From the NCBI GenBank assembly GCA_002792135.1, contig PFNU01000086.1:1-8054 (forward strand): a stretch of DNA of 8,054 bases, in the 5' to 3' direction. This stretch comes from a bacterium (Candidatus Torokbacteria) CG_4_10_14_0_2_um_filter_35_8 (GTDB taxonomy: Bacteria; Patescibacteriota; GCA-2792135). A model generated the notes under the pieces. It ran no database searches and had not been told where the DNA came from. It saw only the letters and a program-made list of their open reading frames with translations. The translations under genes were made by a program, and so were the position numbers. This document shows, piece after piece, positions 1 to 5,010 of this stretch (its first letter is position 1; every line of letters starts with the position of its first letter).

Positions 1-9
1 TGTTTTATG

Positions 10-1491
10 TCATAATATCTTTTTCTGTGCTTCTTTAATTCTTTGTAGACTTTTTTCTTTACCTAACGCTTCTGCTACTTCAAATGGTCCTGGGCTCCTA
101 TCTGAGCTTGTTAAAGCTACTCGAAGTGGCCAGAGAAGTTCTCCGTTTGTCAGATTATTTTCTTCTACAGCTTTTTTCAAAATAGCCTCTATATTTTTAG
201 CAGAAAAACCATCCTTGTCAATTTCTTCTAATTTCTTGTAACTTATTTCTAAAGAGTTCCGGATGTCTTTATCTTTCATATCTTTCCAAAAAAGAAGACT
301 CTTTTCATAATTCAGTTTACCAGAGAAGAAAAATTTTAGAAAGTTTGAAACCTCAGAAAGTTTTTTAATTCTTTTCTGCTCTAAAGCTACAGCTTTTTTT
401 ATAAAATCTTTATATACTTTTTCTTTAGTATCAATAATCTCAAATTTGTTTTCCCCAATTTTGTGGATTAATTTTGCTTTTTCTAGGTGTGGGATACATA
501 AATTTGCAAATTCATCCAGATCTTTTTGTCGTATATAATACCCATTAAACCAATCAAGACGATTAATATCAAAGACAGCTCCTGCTTTGTGAACCCGCTT
601 TAAGGAAAATTCTTTAATCATTTCCTTAAAAGAAAAGATTTCCTTTTTGCTTCCTGGATTCCAGCCAAGAAGGAGCATAAAGTTGAGAATTACTTCTTTT
701 AGATAACCTTGCTTTCGGTAGTCACTAAGAGAAACTGCCCCATGCCTTTTACTAAGCTTTTTCCGATCAGGACTTAAAAGCATAGGTATGTGGGCAAATT
801 TGGGAGGAGTCCATTCAAAAGCTTCATATAGAAGAATATGTTTAGGAGTAGATGAAAGCCACTCTTCTGCCCTGACAACATGTGTTATTTTCATGAGGTG
901 GTCGTCAACAACACAAGCTAAGTGGTAGGTAGGAAACCCATCTGATTTTAACAAAACCTGATCGTCGAGAAGATTGGTATTGAATTCTACTTTTCCACGT
1001 ACTAAATCATTTATTTCCACTACCCTATTTCTTGGCATTTTCATTCTTATAACATAAGGAGTTTTATTTTTTAACTTTTTTTCTATTTCTTCTTTAGACA
1101 AATTTCGGCAATGTTCATCATAGCGAGGGGGAAGTTTCTTTTCTTGCTGCTGCCTTCTCAGTTTTTCAAGCCTTTCCTCTGTGCAAAAGCAGTAGTAGGC
1201 AGCACCTTTTTCTAACAAATCTTTTGCATGTTTTCGATAAATTTCTAGTCTTTCTGATTGTTTGTATATTTCATCATATTCTAATCCAAGCCATTTTAGG
1301 CCGTAAGTTATGTCTTTCTCGTATTTTGCTTCAGAACGTTTTCGATCAGTATCTTCTATACGTAATATAAAATCACCCTTATCATGTTTTGCAAATAAAT
1401 ATGCATAGAGTGCTGTTCTTACATTACCTATATGAAGGAGTCCTGTAGGGCTTGGTGCAAAGCGGGTGCGGATTTTATTTATCGTTTTCAT
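10..1491 (-). CDS. gltX: Glutamyl-tRNA synthetase (class I, GluRS)
   Basis: Cytoplasmic class I aminoacyl-tRNA synthetase that joins glutamate to tRNA-Glu using ATP. The 493 residues are close to the usual bacterial length (about 470-500). The N-terminus holds FAPSPTG (residues 11-17) followed by HIGN (20-23), a common variant of the HIGH signature. A CFC pair (C101, C103) and C128 sit 24 residues apart like the zinc-binding insert of E. coli GluRS, but the last ligand position (130) is Asn rather than His. The KMSKS loop appears as KLSKR (245-249). The stem-contact and helical anticodon-binding domains fill about 300-493. The start is the first Met, just ahead of the conserved FAPSPTG block. 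No Shine-Dalgarno is visible upstream, and a TATAAT lies 17 bases before the start. Whether the enzyme is discriminating or also charges tRNA-Gln cannot be read with confidence here; a tRNA-Gln lies at the other end of the window. It ends in TGA. Confidence 0.97.
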   Translation of the reverse strand: MKTINKIRTRFAPSPTGLLHIGNVRTALYAYLFAKHDKGDFILRIEDTDRKRSEAKYEKDITYGLKWLGLEYDEIYKQSERLEIYRKHAKDLLEKGAAYYCFCTEERLEKLRRQQQEKKLPPRYDEHCRNLSKEEIEKKLKNKTPYVIRMKMPRNRVVEINDLVRGKVEFNTNLLDDQVLLKSDGFPTYHLACVVDDHLMKITHVVRAEEWLSSTPKHILLYEAFEWTPPKFAHIPMLLSPDRKKLSKRHGAVSLSDYRKQGYLKEVILNFMLLLGWNPGSKKEIFSFKEMIKEFSLKRVHKAGAVFDINRLDWFNGYYIRQKDLDEFANLCIPHLEKAKLIHKIGENKFEIIDTKEKVYKDFIKKAVALEQKRIKKLSEVSNFLKFFFSGKLNYEKSLLFWKDMKDKDIRNSLEISYKKLEEIDKDGFSAKNIEAILKKAVEENNLTNGELLWPLRVALTSSDRSPGPFEVAEALGKEKSLQRIKEAQKKIL

Positions 1492-1497
1492 TTGCTA

Positions 1498-1506
1498 TGT
1501 TATAAT
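1498..1506 (+). promoter_or_regulatory. Putative extended -10 facing rightward
   Basis: TGTTATAAT is a perfect extended -10 (TGN plus TATAAT) on the plus strand. It would start transcription near 1513 and drive the small ORF at 1549. No convincing -35 is present, which an extended -10 can tolerate. It lies only 2 bases from the opposed gltX -10, so the two promoters would compete for polymerase. Confidence 0.38.
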
Positions 1507-1508
1507 AG

Positions 1509-1514
1509 ATTATA
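1509..1514 (-). promoter_or_regulatory. Putative -10 element for gltX
   Basis: ATTATA on the plus strand reads as a perfect TATAAT on the minus strand. It ends 17 bases before the gltX ATG, so a transcript would carry a leader of only about 10 bases. The best -35 at 17-base spacing (plus-strand 1532-1537, minus-strand TTATCT) matches TTGACA at 3 of 6 positions. AT-rich DNA gives such matches by chance, so the call is moderate. Confidence 0.42.
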
Positions 1515-1548
1515 GTTTTGTTGAGAACGCTAGATAAATTTATTTTAT

Positions 1549-1698
1549 ATGACTCTTATATTATTTAACGCAGAAAGAAAAAGACAAAGGGAAGAGGGGC
1601 TAAGGCAACATGATGAAAGTTTTGGTCAGACAAAAAAGAGACTTAAGCGAGAAATTGAATCAGGTGCTGCAAAGAGAGAAAGCGATAAAGAGTTTTAA
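1549..1698 (+). CDS. Small charged hypothetical protein (49 aa)
   Basis: An ATG-to-TAA frame of 49 codons in the gap between the divergent gltX start and the thpR stop. I do not recognise the product. It opens with a short hydrophobic stretch (MTLILF) and is otherwise strongly charged: 13 Lys/Arg and 10 Asp/Glu, most of it likely helical, with no cysteines, no signal peptide and no membrane segment. It starts about 36 bases after a predicted transcription start from the extended -10 at 1498-1506. No Shine-Dalgarno precedes the ATG. The open frame fills nearly the whole 218-base gap, in favour of a real gene, but its length alone is weak evidence. It ends 11 bases before the convergent thpR stop. 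It could equally be a chance frame in a leader or spacer. Confidence 0.38.
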   Translation: MTLILFNAERKRQREEGLRQHDESFGQTKKRLKREIESGAAKRESDKEF

Positions 1699-1709
1699 AG
1701 AGTAGAATT

Positions 1710-2267
1710 TTATAATAATGCAAATTTTTTGATGATTTGGTGTTGTGGTCCCTCTGGAAAAAGCTTGCTTTTCATAATGTCTATACTTGTGATATTGAAG
1801 GTTAAATTTTGGCTAAGTTTTTCTTTCCAAAAATTCTCTGAAAGCTTAATTTCCCATCCTCCTACTCTTCCTAAAGTTAGATGAGGAATATATTTTCTCT
1901 CTTCTATATTTCCTATCTTAGCCCTCTTAAGCTCGCAAGTCAATTGGTTTTGTAGCTTGATGAGGTTAGGTTCAGGATGAATTTTGAGGATTATAACGCT
2001 GGGCTTTCTCTTTTTAGGAAAAGCATCTAATTGATTTCCGATTGTTAAGGGGAGTTTGCTGTAATTCTTAACTATAGAGGATATAATTTCCCCAGCTTGA
2101 GTGATTTCTTGGTTATTGAGGTCTCCTAGGAAGTTTAAGGTAAGATGGATAATATTAGAATCTGCCCATTTTATGGGTAAATTATAAGCTTGAAGAGCTT
2201 TTATGAGATTTTCAAGCTCTTTTTTTGCTGCTGGAGGGAAATTTATGGCAATAAAGATTCTAGGCAT
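1710..2267 (-). CDS. thpR: RNA 2',3'-cyclic 3'-phosphodiesterase (2'-5' RNA ligase family, 2H superfamily)
   Basis: A 185-residue member of the 2H phosphoesterase superfamily, the usual size for ThpR (about 175-190). Family enzymes hydrolyse 2',3'-cyclic phosphate RNA ends to 2'-phosphates and can join 2'-5' ends in vitro; the physiological substrate is generally unclear. Both catalytic H-x-T motifs are intact: HLTL at 41-44 (H41, T43) and HLTL at 129-132 (H129, T131), the second inside the typical YIPHLTLGR context. The N-terminus MPRIFIAINFP is the standard opening strand, which fixes the start. FPEGP (170-174), between the last strands, is also typical. The gene is divergent from amrS and convergent with the small ORF at 1549. 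Leader sequence is A/T only with no Shine-Dalgarno; a TATAAT shared with amrS lies about 23 bases upstream. Confidence 0.95.
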   Translation of the reverse strand: MPRIFIAINFPPAAKKELENLIKALQAYNLPIKWADSNIIHLTLNFLGDLNNQEITQAGEIISSIVKNYSKLPLTIGNQLDAFPKKRKPSVIILKIHPEPNLIKLQNQLTCELKRAKIGNIEERKYIPHLTLGRVGGWEIKLSENFWKEKLSQNLTFNITSIDIMKSKLFPEGPQHQIIKKFALL

Positions 2268-2290
2268 ATTTTTATTTTTTATTTAATTCC

Positions 2291-2298
2291 ATTATAAT
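2291..2298. promoter_or_regulatory. Palindromic bidirectional -10 (thpR leftward, amrS rightward)
   Basis: ATTATAAT equals its own reverse complement, so it gives TATAAT on both strands: 2293-2298 for amrS and 2291-2296 for thpR. Rightward initiation would fall about at 2305, practically on the amrS ATG at 2307, predicting a leaderless mRNA. Leftward initiation near 2284 leaves about 17 bases before the thpR ATG. No good -35 is seen on either side; the flanks are T or A tracts. Symmetry of -10 hexamers is a known cause of divergent transcription in bacteria. Confidence 0.5.
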
Positions 2299-2306
2299 AA
2301 ACTTAG

Positions 2307-3320
2307 ATGAAGAAAGCTATTCTTTATAAAAAACTTGAAGGTAAAAAGGTTCAATGTGAAGTTTGTAATCACAAATGTGTTATAGCACCTAAAAAACGAG
2401 GAGTTTGTGGAGTACGAGAGAATAAAGATGGAGATTTATATTCGTTAGTTTACGGAAAGTTGATTGCAGAACACGTTGATCCTATTGAAAAAAAGCCGTT
2501 TTTTCATTTTCTGCCGGGAAGTAATTCCCTATCTATTGCCACTCTGGGGTGTAATTTCAGATGCGAAAATTGTCAAAATTGGGATATTTCACAAGGTCCG
2601 AAACTAAATGGTAAAGTTTTCGGCGAAGCTATTGCTCCCGAGAAGATAATAAAAGATACTTTGGATAATCATTGTAAAAGCATTGCCTATACTTATACCG
2701 AGCCAACAGTTTTTATAGAATATGCTTTAGATGTGATGAAGCTTGCAAAGAAAAAAGATTTAAAGAATATCTGGGTGACGAATGGCTATATGACGAAAAA
2801 AGCTTTAAAATTAATACTCCCCTATCTTGATGCTGCAAATGTTGATTTAAAGGCATTTGATAATAAGACTTATCTTAAGCTATGTGGTGCTAAACTTGAT
2901 CCGATTTTAGAGAATTTAAAAGAGATGAAGAAAAACGGTATTTGGCTTGAAGTTACTACTCTAGTAATTCCTGGTATTTCTGATAGCGAGAAGATGTTTA
3001 AGGATATTGCTAAATTTATTAAAAACAAACTATCAAAGGATACCCCATGGCATGTCTCTAGCTTTTCCCCAGATATTTCCTGGAAACTGCAAAATATTCC
3101 TCTAACTCCTATTGAGAGCTTAATTAAAGCACGAGATATAGGAATAAAAGAAGGTTTAGAATATGTTTATACTGGCAATACCCCAGGTGAAGATGGCGAG
3201 AATACCTATTGTCCTTCTTGCAAAGAACTTGTTATAGAGAGATTTGGATATGCAGTAAAAAGGTTTGACAAGAATGGGAAATGTTCGAAGTGTGGATATA
3301 ATATAGGATTGCAAGAGTAA
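2307..3320 (+). CDS. amrS: AmmeMemoRadiSam system radical SAM enzyme (AmrS)
   Basis: Radical SAM enzyme of the three-part AmmeMemoRadiSam system, related to pyruvate formate-lyase activating enzymes; its substrate is not known to me. The 337 residues match the family. The [4Fe-4S]-SAM motif is CNFRCENC (C82, C86, C89). Further along are YTYTEPT (128-134), WVTNGY (156-161) and the NVDLKAFD segment (178-185), all typical of this group. An N-terminal cysteine set (C17, C20, C24, C34) and a C-terminal set (C302, C305, C326, C329, beginning in the family-typical ENTYCPSC) may bind zinc or extra iron-sulfur clusters. The start is the first Met, 8 bases after a perfect TATAAT, so the transcript is probably leaderless. 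It is separated from its expected partners amrB and amrA by a 258-base repeat-rich spacer, but lies on the same strand. Confidence 0.95.
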   Translation: MKKAILYKKLEGKKVQCEVCNHKCVIAPKKRGVCGVRENKDGDLYSLVYGKLIAEHVDPIEKKPFFHFLPGSNSLSIATLGCNFRCENCQNWDISQGPKLNGKVFGEAIAPEKIIKDTLDNHCKSIAYTYTEPTVFIEYALDVMKLAKKKDLKNIWVTNGYMTKKALKLILPYLDAANVDLKAFDNKTYLKLCGAKLDPILENLKEMKKNGIWLEVTTLVIPGISDSEKMFKDIAKFIKNKLSKDTPWHVSSFSPDISWKLQNIPLTPIESLIKARDIGIKEGLEYVYTGNTPGEDGENTYCPSCKELVIERFGYAVKRFDKNGKCSKCGYNIGLQE

Positions 3321-3368
3321 TGCGAACTCACCCTGGGCGGACGAATTTCTGTGCGAATTTGGTAAGGA

Positions 3369-3408
3369 TGTTAGGCTATTAGGATATTGGGGTATTAGGA
3401 AATTAAAA
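3369..3408 (+). repeat. Degenerate 8-base tandem array, consensus TATTAGGN
   Basis: Consecutive 8-base units are TGTTAGGC (3369), TATTAGGA (3377), TATTGGGG (3385) and TATTAGGA (3393), with a fifth eroded unit AATTAAAA (3401). The exact 8-base register over four copies is unlikely to be chance. The unit is not a multiple of three and the DNA is non-coding. Confidence 0.75.
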
Positions 3409-3431
3409 GTAAAAAGTTTAAGTATTTAAGA
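3405..3431 (+). repeat. Degenerate heptamer repeat around AAAAGTA
   Basis: Units AAAAGTA (3405), AAAAGTT (3412, sharing its last base with the next), TTAAGTA (3418) and TTTAAGA (3425) recur about every 6-7 bases directly after the TATTAGGN array. The sequence is low-complexity A/T, so this array is less certain than its neighbour. Confidence 0.45.
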
Positions 3432-3438
3432 GGGGTCT

Positions 3439-3452
3439 TCTAGAACGCTAGA
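3439..3452. repeat. Small hairpin TCTAG-AACG-CTAGA
   Basis: A perfect 5-base-pair stem with loop AACG, extendable by one T-G wobble. No T-tract follows, so it is not a classical terminator. It can also be read as an 8-base direct repeat, CTAGAACG followed by CTAGAGTA. Its core AGAACGCTAGA recurs exactly upstream of gltX at 1524-1534. Confidence 0.45.
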
Positions 3453-3497
3453 GTAAGAATGAGGGCTCTCGTCCACCCATTTGGTAGTATATCTAGA

Positions 3498-3525
3498 ATT
3501 CGTGATTCGTAATTCATTATTTATG
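3498..3525 (+). repeat. Degenerate heptamer tandem array, ATTCGTR type
   Basis: Four consecutive 7-base units: ATTCGTG (3498), ATTCGTA (3505), ATTCATT (3512) and ATTTATG (3519), decaying from left to right. The unit resembles heptamers of the short tandemly repeated repetitive (STRR) families known from filamentous cyanobacterial genomes. That is a likeness in form, not proof of relationship. Confidence 0.7.
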
Positions 3526-3578
3526 ATCCCTCTTTGAAAAACCACCATTTCTAGCATTTTTTATCTTACTTTAATTTT

Positions 3579-4394
3579 ATGACTTCAAGGCTCGTTTTCG
3601 CTTCAATTTGTCCTCATCCTCCGATCTTAATACCTAAAATTGGCAAGGATAACTTGGAGAATGTTTTAAAAACCCTTGCTAGTCTTCAGGAGTTAGGAAA
3701 AAAGTTTAAAGAGGAGAAACCTGATACGGTTATTTTAGTTTCCCCGCATGCTCCATTTAGTAGTTCTTCTTTTTCTATTTTTCAGGCGAGAAAGTTTTAT
3801 GGGGATTTTGGGATGTTTGGGGATTTTGGTGATAGTTTGAGTTTTGATTCTGATTCCAGCCTTGCCGGATATTTAGTAAAGAGAATAAAAAAAGAGAAAA
3901 TGCCTATAAATTTGATTTCTTATCCTGAACTGGACCATGGTGCTTTGGTTCCTCTTTATTATCTAACTAAGGAATTAGAGGATGTAAAACTGGTTTTGAT
4001 GAGCTTTTCAGGACTTGATCTAAGTACTCATTTTAAGTTTGGAAGGGAGCTTGGGAAATTACTGGCTAGCAATGATAAGAAATCCAAGAAAGTAGCTTGT
4101 GTAGCATCAGGAGATTTATCACACAGACTTACACCTTCTGCTCCAGCAGGATATTCTGAGAGAGGAAGAGAGTTTGATGAGAAGCTAGTAGAACTGCTTA
4201 AAAAGAATGATGTAAAAGAAATATTAAATCTTGATCCTATTTTAGCAGAAGAGGCTGGAGAATGTGGACTGCGTTCAATTGTTATTCTACTTGGGGTTTT
4301 ATCTAATTTTAAATATAAACCAGAAGTCTTGAGTTATGAGGGTCCTTTTGGTGTGGGGTATTTAACCTGTGATTTTCAAATTAAGAAAAAGTAA
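3579..4394 (+). CDS. amrB: AmmeMemoRadiSam component B-like, class III extradiol dioxygenase (LigB/MEMO) fold
   Basis: A 271-residue protein of the LigB/MEMO1 fold. Likely metal or active-site residues, aligned by eye with human MEMO1, are H13 (in CPHPP), H57 (in SPHAP), D119-H120 (in ELDHGALVPLYYL), D179 and H182 (in SGDLSHR), and C229 (in ECGLRSI, matching MEMO1 C244). It lacks the PAVAGxFYP opening usual for standard AmrB. Its N-terminus looks more like the dioxygenase-like domain that precedes AMMECR1 in fused AmrA proteins of Clostridia, from memory of that family. Whether it cleaves any aromatic substrate or is a metal-binding partner is unknown. No signal peptide is present; it is presumably cytoplasmic. 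The ATG is used because HPPIL follows at the usual distance; no Shine-Dalgarno is visible. The TAA stop is in frame with the next gene, amrA, two codons on. Confidence 0.88.
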   Translation: MTSRLVFASICPHPPILIPKIGKDNLENVLKTLASLQELGKKFKEEKPDTVILVSPHAPFSSSSFSIFQARKFYGDFGMFGDFGDSLSFDSDSSLAGYLVKRIKKEKMPINLISYPELDHGALVPLYYLTKELEDVKLVLMSFSGLDLSTHFKFGRELGKLLASNDKKSKKVACVASGDLSHRLTPSAPAGYSERGREFDEKLVELLKKNDVKEILNLDPILAEEAGECGLRSIVILLGVLSNFKYKPEVLSYEGPFGVGYLTCDFQIKKK

Positions 4395-4397
4395 TCC

Positions 4398-4943
4398 ATG
4401 CTTTCTAAAGAAGTCGGTGAGTTTTGTGTTAAGCTTGCCAAAGATTCAATTAATAATTATCTAAAAGAAAGGAAAGTTTTGGGTTTGCCAAAGGGTGTTC
4501 CAAGAGAACTTTTAGATAAAAAAGCCGGGGTTTTTGTGACTTTATATGATGTATCTGAGGAAAAAAAGGAACTCCGAGGATGTATTGGCACTTTTTTGCC
4601 GGCTCAAGATAATATTGCAGAAGAGATCATCCATAATGCAATATCAGCGGCTTTTTCTGACCCGAGGTTTTTGCCTTTATCTAGTGTTGAATTACCAAAA
4701 ATAAAAATAGAAGTTTCTATTTTATCAACTCCAGAAAAGATTAAATCTAAGGATAAATTAGATCCTAAAAAATATGGTGTTATTATAAGTACTTCTGATG
4801 GAAGAAGAGGACTTTTACTTCCAGGTATCGAAGGAGTTGATACTGTAGATCAGCAGCTTATGATTGTATCTCAAAAAGGTGGAATTGATATTAAAGCTGA
4901 TCAAATACAATTAGAAAGATTTACAGTTGAAAAATATGAATAA
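4398..4943 (+). CDS. amrA: AMMECR1-domain protein (AmmeMemoRadiSam component A)
   Basis: A 181-residue stand-alone AMMECR1 domain, the usual size. Family signatures are all present: LRGCIG (59-64, with C62), SDPRFLPL (87-94), EVSILSTP (105-112), and GLLLPGIEG followed by DTVDQQL (138-154) and the SQKGGI segment (158-163). The biochemical role of the family is not established; C62 in the invariant LRGCIG is the best candidate for a functional residue. The start ATG sits 3 bases after the amrB stop and in the same frame. No Shine-Dalgarno lies ahead of it (only an A-rich run), so translation probably depends on ribosomes terminating at amrB and restarting. A 67-base gap with its own -10 precedes priA, so amrBA probably ends a transcription unit or is read through into priA. 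Confidence 0.95.
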   Translation: MLSKEVGEFCVKLAKDSINNYLKERKVLGLPKGVPRELLDKKAGVFVTLYDVSEEKKELRGCIGTFLPAQDNIAEEIIHNAISAAFSDPRFLPLSSVELPKIKIEVSILSTPEKIKSKDKLDPKKYGVIISTSDGRRGLLLPGIEGVDTVDQQLMIVSQKGGIDIKADQIQLERFTVEKYE

Positions 4944-4989
4944 TTTTTTCTTCGAATATTTTAAAAACGATTTTTTAGTCGGAGGTTTT

Positions 4990-4998
4990 TGTTATATT
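4990..4998 (+). promoter_or_regulatory. Putative extended -10 for priA
   Basis: TGTTATATT matches the extended -10 (TGN plus TATAAT) with one mismatch. It predicts a start near 5005, about 6 bases before the priA ATG, again a nearly leaderless transcript. No convincing -35 is present. GGAGG at 4981-4985 looks like a Shine-Dalgarno but lies 25 bases from the ATG and upstream of the predicted transcription start. Confidence 0.4.
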
Positions 4999-5010
4999 TA
5001 ATTTTGAATA

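Larger units (their letters stand above)
3334..3479. repeat. Inverted repeat pair, 11-base GC-rich arms
   Basis: TGGGCGGACGA (3334-3344) is complementary to TCGTCCACCCA (3469-3479) at 10 of 11 positions, the exception being C3338 against A3475. The arms enclose about 124 bases containing the TATTAGG and AAAAGT repeat arrays. This could be the base stem of a structured RNA or the termini of a small non-autonomous element. No target-site duplication is visible outside the arms. Confidence 0.5.
3428..3534. repeat. Inverted repeat pair, 10-base arms
   Basis: AAGAGGGGTC (3428-3437) can pair in RNA with GATCCCTCTT (3525-3534) over all 10 positions, one being a G-U wobble. The pair interleaves with the 3334/3469 arms, so both together would form a pseudoknot; otherwise the two pairings are simply independent or one is accidental. 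Confidence 0.4.
3321..3578. other. Repeat-rich non-coding spacer between amrS and amrB
   Basis: There is no plausible gene in these 258 bases. The stretch instead holds several degenerate direct repeats of 7 or 8 bases, a direct repeat of CGAATTT (3342-3348 and 3354-3360, 12-base period), a small perfect hairpin, and two interleaved long-range inverted repeats, listed separately. Its left end is markedly more GC-rich than the surrounding genes (for example CCCTGGGCGGACG at 3331-3343). No classical stem-plus-U-tract terminator for amrS was found. A promoter for amrBA should lie near the right end: TATCTT (3562-3567) is a weak -10 candidate 11 bases before the amrB ATG. Confidence 0.7.

Noticed and set aside
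10..12. Alternative code with UGA read as Gly or Trp, as in some candidate phyla
   Set aside because: gltX ends properly at TGA after a full-length C-terminus and no gene contains an in-frame TGA; the window ends too soon after it to test further, but nothing supports recoding.
2232..2286. GGAGGG plus ATG on the plus strand with a 13-codon hydrophobic frame
   Set aside because: The Shine-Dalgarno-like GGAGGG is antisense to the Pro-Pro-Ala codons near the thpR N-terminus; the frame is tiny, runs into the divergent promoter, and ends before amrS.
3321..3578. CRISPR array
   Set aside because: The repeats are 7-8 bases in direct tandem without spacers of constant length, and no cas genes are present.
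4392..4394. Recoded or programmed readthrough stop between amrB and amrA
   Set aside because: TAA is the least leaky stop and no stimulatory structure is seen directly downstream; a good ATG for amrA follows, so two separate proteins are the simpler reading. The in-frame layout itself is kept as a finding.
4964..4977. AAAAACGATTTTTT as a terminator after amrA
   Set aside because: The stem would be only five A-T pairs with a 3-4 base loop, too weak for intrinsic termination.
4981..4985. GGAGG as ribosome binding site for priA
   Set aside because: It is 25 bases from the ATG, far beyond useful spacing, and upstream of the likely transcription start; no other in-frame start codon fits it.
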